DNA of 64,000 nt from Sepioteuthis lessoniana (GCA_963585895.1 OY757921.1:78444834-78508833); one strand, 5' to 3'. Positions 20,590 to 32,050 are shown, counted from the stretch's first letter. Notes: generated from the sequence alone by a model not told the origin. Numbers and translations: made by a program.

Positions 20590-21464
20590 TATATAGACCA
20601 ACACATTCTGAAGGACGAAAAATCCGACCATTTCACGGATGGACCACCAAAAGGCACTTAGCACGATCTCACTATCAAGGTTAATAGAATTTCTGAAAAT
20701 TATTTTGGATGTCTGAAAATCATCTTGAATGCCAGAACAAGTCATAAAATTCATCGTAAGTTCTATGAAAAACGGGAGAGTGTAAGTATCTGCTGGAGAA
20801 CGGTTAGTCCTCCAGGTCCTAGTTCCACTCTTCTGGTGTTGTTTGGCCCTTACTCTACCAATCTAAATCATATCTATATGTGTGTCTTGCTCTACGACCG
20901 ATTGACAGCCATCTCCTCACACCACTTCAGTTTGTTCTTTAATCACTGTGTCGCTTCTCTGGTCACCTCGTGTTGTGCTAGAGTCTCTTTCCTGTTGCCA
21001 TTCTTGTTATTATTTATTGATTAGAAATGACAAAGGGACCTCAATTTCATATACATATTTTACATCTTATTTCTTGATGACTTTTCCCTTCGCTTACCCG
21101 ATCGGTCTAATGGCGGAGTTAAAGAGCAAGATGGAACATTTAACTGTTCAAATCAGGTGTTTCTTCCAACATTACCAACTTTTTTTTACTCAACCTCTCA
21201 AGTCAGGTGTTTCTCAATAACTAACTTATTCTAAATCTAGAACCGTTTTGGTCACCAAACTGAAACTATCCAATGAAAGCCGTGATCTCATATTGACCTC
21301 GAATTTGACGATTTTCTATTAAACTTATTGACTCTTATATTTTTCACTACTTTAATGGCTCAGGACCTAATTTGAATGCTACACTTCATGACAAAAGTAG
21401 ATCTCATTCATGTAACAGTTGTGGAGATATAAATCCAAAGAAACATCTAAAGAGACACATGGGG
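20590..21464. other. Unassigned stretch
   Basis: Mixed composition. Frames at 20725-21024 and 20948-21220 (+) are leucine/serine-rich without motifs. No similarity to other parts of the window was noticed. Confidence 0.35.
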
Positions 21465-21692
21465 TGTGCTTGTGGCGTAATTGTTAAAACGCTGAATCGT
21501 AGTAAGCAAGTTCGGGCTCCAGTCGCGCTATTACGTTCACTTTCAGACAAATACCATTGGTTAAGGTATGACCCCCCCCCGCTTATCCTCCTAGCTACGG
21601 GTTGAATAGTACCGCCCCTGTTCTTCTCGAAGGGTGGATTTGGCATTAAACTAACCAAAGGTTGATATGACAATAACAAACAAATATCTAGG
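21465..21692 (+). repeat. SINE-2 copy
   Basis: The head 'gtggcgtaattgttaaaacgc' and box B-like 'caagttcgggctccagtcg' lead into 'gttcactttcagacaaatacc', a poly-C expansion at 21574-21581, and the tail 'aaaggttgatatgac'. Nearly full length, moderately diverged. Confidence 0.72.
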
Positions 21693-21819
21693 GAGACACT
21701 CATTATATCTGCTACTATTTCTTATGGCAGTGCTGCCACTGAATTATATACAAAGAACACACAAAAAGTGTCAACAGATTTACTGTGTAGCAAAGTAAGG
21801 GAGTTTATATGATAAAATG

Positions 21820-22830
21820 GAAAGGAATAAAAAAAACAAAAGAAGAGAACACGAAGGCCGATAATATCAAGATTTTTGCAACGAATAAAAAAGAACTAAT
21901 CCCCTTTTACAATCAATAAGACACTTTAACCAAAATATCGGAATAGAATTTGGCAATGGAAAATGCACTACACTCTAAGGACAAATGGAAAAATACAAAC
22001 AACTGAAGGAATAGAACTACCAAACATCCTGACACTTGGAGAAAAAGACTACTTCAAATAAGTTAAGTTGGCGACTGTAGTCGAGGGCAACCCAATGTCT
22101 CTTTTTTCAATAGACACTACACCGAGGTATAAGGGAGGGCGTTACTCCTTTCCCTAAATGGCTCCACTTTATCCTTGATTCGTACCTTATAATACTGAGT
22201 GTTAAGCAAGGCGGCATCGAGTACCATTTTTGAGTTTTTGGTATGTCTCGACCTGGGATTGAACCCCGGTCTCCCGGATCAATGGCGAACACTCTACCCA
22301 TTACTACAAATACTTGAGACTATTAAAAGCAGACACCATCAACCAAACGTGAATGAAAGAAAAAATTAAGACGTACTATAGAAGAACAAGAAAACTTCAT
22401 TAAAGCAGACCCTACAATCGAAATATAATCAATGGAATAAGTGCCTGAGTAGTTTCTATTTAGAATATTCATCTTAAAATCGAAAAAAGAGAGATTCATA
22501 CATATGGATCATAGAACCAGGAAATTAATGACAATGCACAAGGTCTTGAAGCTGAAAGATGGCACAGAAAGTCACTATACATAAAGAAAAGAAGGATGAA
22601 GACGGGTAGCTTATATTGAGCATTGCGTGGATACAACTGTTCATTGACTTGAAGAATATACAAAAGAGAAAAAAAGACTGGTTACAGCAGCCTATATCGA
22701 CAGAAATAACTAAAGGAATAATAACAATGTTAAAATCTATAAAACAAAAATGGAAAGAAAAACTACTATAGAGATACTTCAAGCGACAAGCTATGGAAAT
22801 TGCACATGAGATATAACCAGAATATGGCTA
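21820..22830 (+). pseudogene. LINE-A RT fragment, split by SINE-3
   Basis: Left part (21820-22060): IFATNKKELI and GEKDYFK match the palm-to-thumb region of the RT. Right part (from 22307): YLRLLKADTINQ, KEKIKTYYRRTRKL, then MDHRTRKLMTMHKVL. The two parts join in frame if SINE-3 and one copy of CAAATA are removed. Scattered stops elsewhere make it inactive. This equals the segment of LINE-A seen at 3300-4150. Confidence 0.68.
22061..22306 (-). repeat. SINE-3, full length, with 6-bp target duplication
   Basis: A tRNA-like head on the minus strand (box B GGGGTTCAATCCC near 22258-22270, GGTAGAGTGTTCGCC near 22283-22297) is followed by the body (AATGGTACTCGATGCCGCC) and tail CTCGACTACAGTCGCCAAC. 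Flanked by CAAATA (22055-22060 and 22307-22312). It interrupts LINE-A, so it is the younger insertion. Confidence 0.8.
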
Positions 22831-22864
22831 TGAAGAGAAAACCTAAAGAGAGAAACGTAATCTC

Positions 22865-22908
22865 TGTTAAGATCATCATTATTTCGTGCGGTTAACATAG
22901 ATTTCCCT

Positions 22909-22974
<66 letters not shown>

Positions 22975-23260
22975 GGCCATCCGTCTCTATATTCTATCCC
23001 TTCCAGCAGGTCTTCCAGGCTACATCCTGTCTCCGTAAAGAGTTGTAGTTCCAGCTGGTCGTCCTACACTTGCGCGTCCATATGAAGGGGTCCATAAGAG
23101 AACGTCGCTTATGAGTTAGTCCTTACTCTTCCAGCAATGTCCCGAATGTCTTGTTCGTCTAGTTTGGATGATATTCGAGATGGGTGGCAGGTTGCCGAAC
23201 AGCTGCTGTTTTGTAGGGTGTTGCTTCCAGGATTTATTAAATGTAGTTCGTAGAGCAGCA
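22865..23260 (-). pseudogene. LINE-B 3' end with a (CT)n expansion
   Basis: Antisense LINE-B is recognisable through 'cagctggtcgtcctacacttgc' (GRPA region), 'gcttatgagttagtccttact' (DELIS region), 'ccagcaatgtcccgaatg' and 'ttgcttccaggatttatt' (NKSW region). A (CT)n of about 65 bp (22911-22975) has grown inside the 3' end. Many stops. Confidence 0.65.
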
Positions 23261-23305
23261 CAAAATAATGTCATGATAACTAATTATGTCAAAGTAAGTT
23301 GTAAA

Positions 23306-23545
23306 AAGTAAAATTGGCGATCTTAGTCGAGGGTCACCCAAAGGCTCCCCTTTCAATAGCTACTAGGGGAGGGCGCTACTCCATTCCCTGGATTGCTCCA
23401 CTTTAGCCTTTATCCTAACCTTATAATGCTGAGTTTTAAGCAAGGCGGCGTCAAATACCATTTTTGAGTCTTTGGTAAGACTCGACCTGGGATTGAACCC
23501 CGGCCACCCGGACAACTGGCGAACACTCTACTCACTAGACCATGA
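23306..23545 (-). repeat. SINE-3 copy
   Basis: Tail 'aaaattggcgatcttagtcg' at the left and tRNA-like head with 'ttgaaccccggccaccc' and 'gcgaacactctactcac' at the right. The body carries a small deletion (the GTGTAG block is lost). It follows LINE-B and precedes a LINE-A fragment. Confidence 0.75.
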
Positions 23546-23556
23546 AAATACACCGA

Positions 23557-23945
23557 AGAATGGAAAGTGTAGACTATTTGGTGACATGGATGAAACAATG
23601 TCTTAAGAAATACAAGAACAGATATAACTGAGTAGAAAAGGTAATCTACTGGGAATGGTGCAAAAGGTTGGGATTTGACCATACTGACAAATATTATATA
23701 CACAAACAAGAATCTGACCATAGAAAATGAAATGTATAAAATTCTCTGGGACTTTAAGATAGAAACGGATCACCAAATTCCAGACAAGTCCTACAGTTAA
23801 TTAACTTGAAGAAAGTTTGCTGTCCTAGCGAACCACACAGTGAAAAAAATGAAAGCAAAACCCGGAGAAAACCCTAGACTTTGTCAGAGAGGTGAAAAAG
23901 GTGTGGAACAAGAACTCTCGCCAGAAGATGCAGTTTGATATCTGT
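23557..23945 (+). pseudogene. LINE-A C-terminal region
   Basis: Frames give KVIYWEWCKRLGFDHTDKYY, then the ILWDF-type segment ('aaaattctctgggactttaag', 23736-23756), 'acggatcaccaaattccagac' (TDHQIP), and 'aaaaaggtgtggaacaag'. This matches the zinc-knuckle/endonuclease end of LINE-A, also at 7136-7649. Frameshifts are frequent. Confidence 0.62.
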
Positions 23946-24790
23946 CATGGTGATAAACCCTATGACGTCACTGCATAGACCCTCCCCGACACTATAAATG
24001 CTGACTGACTCAATAAACGAGTTAAGTAAGTCTAGTCAGTTACAGATAACCGTTACTGTCTGTGTTTCCGTAAATATATACTGCTGTAAACCTTACATCT
24101 CTTTGTGTTATTCATTTCTAGCCCTTCAAGTCTACAACAGTATCCTATGCAGGATATTTCCCTTTCTGGAGGAGAGGGTCTTAGCTATTGCAGGAGACAC
24201 AGTTAGAGTATTCAAAGCTCTGCCAACAGGACTTTCAAAAAAGACTAGATAGCAGCAAACTCATTTTGACTCACTCTCGTATAAAAAGTTGCGAAAAGAA
24301 TTACAAAAAATGAATGCAATTATTCAGTTTTAAAAGTGCAGAAAATGACCCAGAAAATTGCTTTTCCTTAAATCAGCGTAAATCGAAGAGAGTATTTTGA
24401 ATACTTGAAATTAAAAAAAAAACAAGAAGTTGATCATCAGTAGTCAATCAGTTATTTAGAAGACGTCAGATGTTGTTGAGTTGCAGTTGCCCAGTTAGTC
24501 AACCACCGATTGGCCTCAATCATCTAGACAAAATATTTCATCACATTAACAATTCCATTTTTTTCATCAGATGGATATGAAAAATGCTTTGAACACAAAG
24601 ACTTTTTTTAATTTCAAAAAACTAATTTATCAGACAACATTGAATTAAAAATGGATGAAGATAACTGAAAAAACCGAACTTCAAATTAATCTGAGGGAGT
24701 TAATCATAAACATCAAAATAAAAATAAATGAATATTTTGAATGTTATTATTAATAACATCCAAGCAAATAACTCATACATACTTATGTAT
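23946..24790. other. Unassigned stretch
   Basis: 23960-24060 contains TGACGTCA and CACTATAAATG, promoter-like by chance or part of an unrecognised LTR. The rest is AT-rich. No repeated partner was noticed in the window. Confidence 0.35.
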
Positions 24791-24803
24791 AAAAACATTT
24801 TGA

Positions 24804-24804
<1 letters not shown>

Positions 24805-24860
<56 letters not shown>

Positions 24861-25031
24861 GCACGCACGCACGCATTTATATATATAAATAAAATATACG
24901 CCTGCACACACACACACACACATGCATTTATATATATATATATATATATATATGATACACGCACGCACACCAACATACGCACACCCACACTTAAATATAT
25001 AAAATATACGCATACTCTCATGCATACACAC

Positions 25032-25072
<41 letters not shown>

Positions 25073-25111
25073 TCACGCACACACACATATATATATATAA
25101 GTGTGTGTGTG

Positions 25112-25180
<69 letters not shown>

Positions 25181-25262
25181 GTGTGAATATAATATGCACC
25201 CACACACACAGACACACACATATTCATATATATAAGTATAATACACGCACACACGCATACGC
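24805..25262. repeat. Compound (CA)n/(TA)n microsatellite cluster
   Basis: Alternating CA, TA, GCAC and TG runs over about 460 bp, with the longest (TG)n at 25114-25174. Frames across it give only His/Thr or Cys/Val repeats and are not genes. Confidence 0.95.
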
Positions 25263-25295
25263 ACACAGATCTTTTCAGTTCGCTTATTTGATTTT

Positions 25296-25550
25296 TGTTG
25301 TATTGTGGCTCGTACCATATGACTTCTGGTAGAGCGGAAGTATAAAAGACGCTGTGTCTCTAAAGCACGGAGACAGGGACTGAAGTAGAAGCAGAGAGAT
25401 AGCTCTGAAAGGACGTCAGTCAGTTGTAAGATCAACTTCGGACGTAACACCTACAGCGAGAGAATTATACTACTAGTCGGACTGTACCACTTAAATGAAT
25501 AAATAATTAATTCTGTTTCACTGTGTATCGTTTCCTTACCGCGATACAAG
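25296..25550 (+). mobile_element. LTR-2 solo LTR with 5-bp target duplication
   Basis: 255 bp from TGTTGTATTGTGGCTCG to CCGCGATACAAGA, flanked by ATTTT (25291-25295 and 25551-25555). It contains a TATA box (GTATAAAAGACGC, 25340-25352) and AT-rich AATAAATAA near 25498-25505 that could serve polyadenylation. The second copy (42710-43476) has the same landmarks. Solo LTRs arise by recombination of a full retrotransposon, and no internal region is here. Confidence 0.82.
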
Positions 25551-25555
25551 AATTT

Positions 25556-25840
25556 TATAATAAGTATTCAATATCTAAAAAACATTTCAAAAATAATTTT
25601 TATATAAATATGTAGTGCATTTCTAACACTTTTTTTAATAAAAAGTTAATTTTCCTTAAAACCAAAAATACCAGGGTTTATTTATTTCTAAAAGGACATT
25701 ATAGTTGAAAGAGGTTATTTGATGAACATCAACGCTTAGAGGTCTTATTGATGTATTAATTTGCTGCCCTTTCTTTTCTTCGCCCTTCTTGTTCTCTTCT
25801 TTTGTTTTCTATTCCTTTCCCTTCCGCATTAATATGCTGT
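25556..25840. other. AT-rich spacer
   Basis: No repeat or coding match recognised. Confidence 0.4.
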
Positions 25841-26172
25841 TGGCTTTGCCTCCAGCCAGCTTTTTAGCCGGACTGTCTGGCATTCGTGTTGGATGGGACA
25901 TTGTCCATCTAAGGCAGACTCGAGGCCGAAAGGCCTCCAGTTTTGACTGAATCACCTTCGGGTGGGCGAGTTGCATTATTGACACCTTTGTATAGCACTG
26001 GACACCGTGCCAGGACTCGTGTTTGGGTCCATTTTCCAGCTAGGCTCATCTGCTCCCATTGCACCAATTCAGTCGATGACCAGCATAGACAAACCGCCTC
26101 TATAATCCGACCTCCGGGTCATTTGACCTTTTGTCAAGTCCTGCCTGGTGGGAGGCAGAGACAAATATACCT
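25841..26172. repeat. RPT-D dispersed repeat, copy 2
   Basis: Matches 10795-11115 through 'tcaccttcgggtgggcgagttgc', 'ggctcatctgctcccattgcac', 'gtcatttgaccttttgtcaag' and 'cctggtgggaggcagag' ending ACAAATATA. Additional left sequence (25841-25930) has no visible counterpart in copy 1. Confidence 0.6.
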
Positions 26173-26242
26173 TTCCCTACTGTCATATGAGCTCCCTTAT
26201 CTACCTTAACTATAGGTTAAATAGGACTACTAGTGTTATAAA

Positions 26243-27003
26243 AGGTGCAGAAGCAAAATTACGAACATTCTAGTATAATGATAAACGACTCTATTATAAA
26301 ACAAGATTAATTTTGACTTTAAAAATCAACGACATAAGATAGACACAAAACAGTAGATTTATTCAATGTGGCCACCATTTTTTTCTTTTTCAATTATTGT
26401 ATAAACACGCCTTCGAAACGATTTGCATGCCTTCAAAATAAATTCTTCAGACATTTTATTCTATTCCTCCTCAATAGCAGTCTTAAGCGAACCGATATTT
26501 GGATGGGATCTTGCTATTGTTTTGTTTTCCAAAACGCTCCATTAAGCGTAATCATAGGTGCAAAGGTCTGGGCTTAAATCTTGTTTATTTGCTGTCCTCA
26601 CAGGTTTCTCGAGAACTTTCAATTCTTTAACGTGCTTCCTTATTGATGTTATGGGGTCCTTATTAGTAGCTGTAACGAGTGCAGTTAAAAAAAAAACTTC
26701 TTTTCGTTTTTTTGTTCAATCCTTGACTCCACATTTTCCTTGAATTGTTCTTTTTCTGTAAAAAGTTTTCTTTGCTTTGTATACGATAGACAAAGAAACC
26801 TTGACTTGGTTTCGGCGTTAAGCAAACCATAGATTTTTATCGTTTCTTTTCTTGCTCACTCATATTGGGTTGACTTTTAATGAAAAAGGGTATGAATAAT
26901 AGATTTAATCATAAAAATTTAGATTCAACGCGTTTTTGTTTTGAATTGAACATATCAGACTAAAAAACATTTAATAATTATTCCATATTTTGCTTCCGCA
27001 CCC
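26243..27003 (-). mobile_element. Tc1/mariner-type transposon remnant, copy 1
   Basis: Imperfect inverted ends (GGTGCAGAAGCAAAATTA at 26244 and its relative 'ttttgcttccgcaccc' at 26988-27003) enclose sequence matching the copy at 57096-57630. The minus strand has remnants of a DDE transposase C-terminus (ILKACKSFRRRVYT region near 26400-26450). Many shifts and a large unrelated stretch (26570-26860) suggest strong decay. Confidence 0.7.
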
Positions 27004-27039
27004 TATGTTAAGATTGTCTTAGCATTAAAGATAGTTTGG

Positions 27040-27600
27040 TTTGGTGGGTTTTATGGCATATCAACCTGTGTAGGTTATTTAACGCCAAATCCATTTTTAT
27101 GTAAATAATCTGTTCTATTTAAAACAATTCAGTTTAGCATAAGTACACAGTTTAATTGTCAAAAACATTTCTATTTCAAACTATTCAAACAATTATATGT
27201 AACAATTCAGTTAAGTGTAAATACAGTTTTGATATCAAAAACAGTTCTATTTCAAATAATTCAGTTAAGCATAAGCATGCAGTTTAAACGTAAGTACGGT
27301 TTAATTGTCAAAAAAATTTCCATTTCAAGCTATTCAGTTTACTCAAACAATTGTGGTTAGCATAAGTTAGTTCTATTTAACCCATAGATAGGACCTCTAT
27401 CAGGTACTACCACTCCAAGCCAGAGGGGACCTGGAAGCGATGACAATGAAGGGGTACTCCGCATTCCCCAAAGCTCCAGCATTGCAGGAACCTCACCATC
27501 AGATTGTTTAATGTCATATCTAGAACACTCGTTGAGGGGGTCTTACCCCTCTGCAGAGAAGCAGTCGGTGTATTCTACAGCCCCAGCCGACTGGGTAACT
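27040..27600 (-). repeat. LR repeat, full arrangement
   Basis: Antisense tail (TATCAACCTGTGTAGG), four AT-rich units, core (CCATAGATAGGACC through TCATATCTAGAACACTCG) and head (CCCCAGCCGACTGGG). Close to the 9086 copy throughout, including the same unit order, so the two are recently related. Confidence 0.78.
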
Positions 27601-28069
27601 TAGCATTAAATATCCCATAAAGATTGATATACTATTAAACAAAGAAATCAAACCAAGCCAAACCAATCATATGGTTTCAAGTAACTATTAAAAATGTAAT
27701 TGTATAATTGCTTAGAAATTTTTGGTAATTCTTTTCGCAACTTTTAATATCTAATTAGATTTTTAAATTAGTGAATTGCATTAAAAACGAATATAAATCC
27801 ATCACTTTCAACAGAAACCTAGCCAGTTTTTAAGAGTTGCAACTAATATTATATCAAGTCATCATTAAAAGCCCAGTTCGCGAGGTTCATATTATGCTAA
27901 GAATATCCCCTGCATAAAAGTAAGACTCCCCCGCCCCTGAAAAAAGTGGTATCTTCAGTATAATACTAAACTGCATCAGGTAGTGAGGATCAAGTTCTAG
28001 AGGTTTTAGAAGTGTGGATTACCCCTTCATTGACATTACTCCCAGGTTCACTCTGACCTGGATTTAGAT

Positions 28070-28418
28070 TTGGTTTGTTGGTTGGGTTTTATGGCATATC
28101 ATCCTTTGTGGGTTATTTAACGCCAAATCCACTTTTATACAAATAGTTCTATTTCAAACAATTCAGTTTAGCATAAGTATGCATTTAGTTCTATTTAACC
28201 CATAAATAGGGCCCTATCAGGTGCTACCATTCCGGGCCAGAGTGGACCTGAGAGCAATGGCAACGAAGGGCTATTCCGCATTCCCCAAAGCCCAGTATTG
28301 CAGGAACCTCACTATCAGACTGTTTATTGTCATATCCCGGAAATTCGTTGGGAGGTCTTACCCCATATGCAGAGGTGCAGTCGATGTATTCTACAGCCCC
28401 AGCCGACTCGGCAACTGG
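28070..28418 (-). repeat. LR repeat, short form
   Basis: Has tail, only one AT-rich unit ('caattcagtttagcataag') and the whole core and head. Comparison with 27040 shows that the number of internal units varies between LR copies. Confidence 0.75.
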
Positions 28419-28579
28419 ATTTAGAGTATCTGTGAGTGCCTAATCGTATTTGATAGAACCGCATGCCAAAAATAATTTTGAAGAAATAACAACACAAAAA
28501 AACATAAATATGATCTTACAATATACGGGATTCTCTAACCTCTATGCATAAAATAACCCTAGCCGGGTTGACATACCGT

Positions 28580-28950
28580 TGTTGGATTAGTAAAATGGTA
28601 ATTCCTGTGTATGGAGTGGGTGAGGGAGAGGCTCTCTATGATTGGATATTCTAATCACGTGATGAGCCCAGAAGTCTTGGCGTAAAAATCCCAAATCCAG
28701 TCAGACAGATTCCACCTGACGTTCCATGAGGGTGGGGGGACGTAAAAAGCTCTCAGAAAGACAACCCTAAGATACTAGATATCTTCTTCAGCGCGCCGGT
28801 AAGTCCCTTAAACTCAACTTTATACACAGGGAGGACTGTATATTGGTATTGATTGTCTTACCTGTTGATTAATAAATTGTTAGAATAAAGCAAAGAATCA
28901 ATTCATTTATTTGTTGCTGTTAGCCTTTAAATAAACGCTATACTAACACA
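28580..28950 (+). mobile_element. LTR-like 371-bp insertion
   Basis: Starts TGTTGGATTAG and ends CTATACTAACACA, with the 7-bp direct repeat ATACCGT on both sides (28573-28579, 28951-28957). It contains AATAAA near 28894-28900 and 28931-28936. TG...CA ends and a polyadenylation-like signal suggest a solo LTR. A 7-bp duplication is longer than usual, so this is tentative. No second copy is in the window. Confidence 0.5.
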
Positions 28951-29127
28951 ATACCGTTTTTATCAATATATAAATAATAAGCACATACTTCTTTAATTTT
29001 TCGGAACGATCCCTTCAATTTGCACGGATTTCATGAAATCTATTTTCTTTGTCATTTTCAATATCGTAGAAATTTTATGATTTCTCTCAGATTTTTGGTA
29101 ATTTTTTTTGTAACTTTTTATATTTCC

Positions 29128-29465
29128 TGGCATTTTTATCTCAATAAAGAATTTTTATCAGAAACGGGTTTTCGGACTATTGTCTTCCTGTTTAGTGCAA
29201 TTTCCACGACGTTTCGGTCTATATATCCTCCGGCCTTCTTCAGGTGTCTGTCGAACTCGGGAACCTTCACGGAACTTCGAACTACGTCCTTTATTGAATC
29301 CACGGGGGTCACCTGTTCTGATTCCGGTAGCCATAATCGGGTACAAGTGTTAAGTATTCCTGTATTGTTACTCGCCAGCAGTCAGGATTGAACCTGCAAC
29401 TTTCAGATGATTGTCTCCTTAAAATCTTAGGGAACCATCGCCTATAACCGTGACGCTATGTGTCC
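29128..29465 (-). repeat. tRNA-headed SINE with hammerhead-like tail
   Basis: On the minus strand a tRNA-like head (29377-29461; box A-like TAGCGTCACGG, box B GGTTCAATCC, Leu-like length) leads through a body of about 130 bp. Next comes CTGAAGA (29237-29243), a possible short helix II, GAAA and CGTC, which is hammerhead order. Then comes the tail GTGGAAATTGC...'gacaatagtccgaaaaccc' and GATAAAAAT. The tRNA-like head plus first part of the body is repeated after the Penelope-like element at 34190-34345. Confidence 0.6.
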
Positions 29466-29720
29466 TACTGGACAATTCAGGCCGGAGTACATATTGGCCG
29501 AAACGTTGTGGAAATAACAATAAAGATGAAGACAATTGTCCGAAAACCCTTAATGATAAAAATCATCAAGCTTCGTCCCAGAAATTTAGACAACTAGAGC
29601 ACACATCGGCCGAAACGTTGTGGAAATAACAATAAAGATGAAGACAATTGTCCGAAAACCCTTAATGATAAAAATCATCAAGCTTCGTCTCAGAAATTTC
29701 GACAATCGATAAAGAATTGT
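29466..29720 (+). repeat. Two tandem ~114-bp tail copies, inverted to the SINE
   Basis: The block 'ggccgaaacgttgtggaaat' ... 'gacaattgtccgaaaaccc' ... 'tcatcaagcttcgtc' occurs at about 29492-29597 and again at 29607-29711, almost identical. It is the inverted counterpart of the tail at 29128-29215. So one tail lies on the minus strand and two on the plus strand around the tRNA-like head. Confidence 0.75.
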
Positions 29721-29744
29721 TTAAAATAAGTAGAGGGTTTCCTT

Positions 29745-29925
29745 TGTGTTGGTGATTAACATTCTGAACTGTAAACAAGTTTGAACTCCGATCGCGCAAT
29801 TCCGTTCACCCTTTAAAATCGATGAACCTATTGATACTGGCCTATTGATACAGGATTATGACTTTGGAATTAAATAACCCATGAAGGTTGATATGCCATT
29901 AAATAAAGAAACAAAACCAAAATAC
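29745..29925 (+). repeat. SINE-2 copy, internally deleted
   Basis: Head relic 'gttggtgattaacattctg', box B-like GTTTGAACTCCGATCGCG and 'ttccgttcaccc', then a deletion. The tail is 'tgaaggttgatatgccatt' with 'aaataaagaaacaaaacc'. Confidence 0.65.
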
Positions 29926-29949
29926 CAAACCACTTTCCATAAACTCCGA

Positions 29950-30140
29950 GTAATTCTTACGTTCACTTTCGGACAAATACCCTTGGAAAAGACATGAACA
30001 CTCTTAACTACCCCCAATTTTAGGTCAAATAGTACTATTACGGTTTTGTGTTTGTTTTTTCTAAAAGTTTTGCTTTGACATTAAATAAACCACAAAGTGT
30101 GATATGCCATTAAAATCAAAGAAACTGAAACCTGACCAAT
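29950..30140 (+). repeat. SINE-2 copy, 5' truncated
   Basis: Starts within the body ('cttacgttcactttcggac') and continues to the tail 'gtgatatgccattaaaatc'. It follows another SINE-2 in the same direction, separated by only about 25 bp. Confidence 0.65.
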
Positions 30141-30398
30141 TTTGAATTGTTGGTATTAATACAGATTGATTAAAAAATGTAAACACTTTTATGGGAGCAC
30201 ATGTATGATATAATTTCAAAGTCTCCACATGTTAACCATACCTGTCAATAGATTTTTGGAATCTCTCACAGGTAATTTTTGAAAATTGATATTTCTAAGT
30301 AAGTATCTTTATTAGAAAGGCAGAATTGTTATTACGGAGACCACCACAGAGAGAATGATGAGCAGATGGAGACTTTGAAATTATGATATCATAAATGA

Positions 30399-30660
30399 AG
30401 TGGTGTAATTGTTAACGTGGTAGAAAATGAACACGGCGACACGAGTTCAAATCCTGGACGAGAATGATTGCATTTCACATAGCACTTGGGAAAGGTATGA
30501 ATCCAATTATTCTCCCTCCAGCTATGGGTAAATAGTAGGACAGACTAGGTTCTTCAGCCTTGGTTAGGCAACTAGTCTAGGAGAAGGAAAACTCTGAATT
30601 TAAACCTTTTAAACTCCGCTTAAAAATTGACCTTCTGCCCGAGCGGAATGGGTTGGTAAA
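30399..30660 (+). repeat. SINE-1, near full length
   Basis: The head GTGGTGTAATTGTTAACG and GAGTTCAAATCC are followed by the standard body and a tail ending CCCGAGCGGAATGGG. The AAGTGG start is preceded by sequence unrelated to other copies. Confidence 0.8.
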
Positions 30661-30825
30661 TAAGGTAAATAGGATAAAAAATGCCAACATTTTTTTAAAT
30701 ATCCTGTATTATATCCAGGATTCTTGATTATTCAATTGATTAACAGTTTGATTAATTTTAACAGCATGTAAATTTTTCAAGGGTTATTTTATGCCTACAG
30801 GTTAGGAAATTGCATTCTTTGTATA

Positions 30826-31377
30826 TGTTACATAGCCATACATGAATATGTGAAATAGACATGGAATGTTCATAACTCATATATATATAACTTAGAAATC
30901 CCGGAACACGAAAAACACTTACGACTTCTTAGTTCAGGTACGAAACTTTTTATTACCTTTGAGTTAAAAGGTTTTTCAACATGAGGAGAGAGAGGCACAA
31001 TCTTTCTATGCTGACTTTTCCATCTACCCCACCACCACGTGCGGCACCCCGCTGCAAACTACTGGTCTGATCTCAGCAAGCCCCGAAAGTCAACCATCTC
31101 CCTCCGAGGCAAGAACTCAACTCACTGACTTTTCTTAAATCCCCAAAATCCTCCGCGCACGCTTCCGGTGCATGACATCATTCACACACCCCCGGTCATA
31201 TTTACTATCTGGGATTTTTATTTTGACATCTCTGAATGACACATCCTCCCCGCGCGCGCGTGAACACCTGCGCTCATGTTGCACCTAACTAACCCATGCG
31301 CGAAACGAAAGGTTCTCAGCCTAACTAAACCGAAAGGCAAGATATATAAAACGAAATCCCTCGGCCATTATATTACA
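30826..31377 (-). mobile_element. LTR-1 solo LTR
   Basis: 552 bp with TATA on each side (30822-30825 and 31378-31381), a weak duplication because the target is AT-rich. On the minus strand it begins TGTAATATAATGGCC and ends GGCTATGTAACA. It shares the central GC-rich part (ATGTCATTCACAC context, 'cacatcctccccgcg') and the polyadenylation-like segment with 3472-3998 and 42877-43420. Confidence 0.75.
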
Positions 31378-31399
31378 TATATTAATATTTACACTTTTT

Positions 31400-32050
31400 G
31401 TATTGCTGTTTCTTAAGAGTAATGGCAATGAAAGGATATCCTATACTTCTCATAGCTTCAGAATTGGAATCTCACCATCAGATGCAGTTTAGTGTCATGC
31501 CTTGGGCGCTTCTTTTGGGGTTGTTTTTATCCCTCTCCTGGGGTTGCAGTCAGGGCAATATAATTTTAGTCCTGATTATTTTACGCATCGTTAAATAGTT
31601 TCAAATATTGCTTTTTAACACTAATAATTCAATTTAACATCAGTCATTTGTTTGCACACAGTTAAATGGTTTCAAATACAGTAAATGATAAAATATTTCA
31701 TTTTGACCATGTATGGAATCCTTATAGGTACTTACAATTTGAGTCATAGTCGATCTGAGAGTAATGGCAATGATAGGGTATTCCATATTCCCCAAACTGC
31801 AAGTAGAGCTTCACCATCTGATATAGTTTAATGTCATACTTAGAACACTAAAGTATTGCAATCTAACACTAATAATTCTTTTCAATATTTTCATTTGCTT
31901 GCACATAGTTAAATGGATTCAAGTATTGGTAATTTATACTAATAATTCAGCTCAATGTCAATGATTTGTTTGCACACAGTTAAATGATTTCACTTATTAT
32001 AAATGATCAAATAGTTCCATTTGACCCATAGATAGGGCCCTAATAGGTAC
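31400..32050 (-). repeat. LR repeat variants (two partial cores)
   Basis: Two diverged LR cores ('gtaatggcaatgaaaggatat' at 31418; 'gtaatggcaatgatagggtat' at 31763) are separated by AT-rich units ('gcacacagttaaatgg'). A third core start (CCATAGATAGGGCCC, 32026) is cut off by the Penelope-like element near 32050. Confidence 0.65.

Noticed and set aside
23955-24010. Promoter with TGACGTCA and a TATA-like box
   Set aside because: No gene follows, and single matches of this kind occur by chance; no repeat copy supports an LTR.
24783-25450. Several overlapping open frames rich in His/Thr or Cys/Val
   Set aside because: They translate CA/TG/TA microsatellites in different frames and have no non-repetitive domain.
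29520-29560. Hammerhead core in the plus-strand tail (ATGAAGA ... CGAAAA)
   Set aside because: The invariant C and U at the start of the core do not fit, and flanking helices do not pair.
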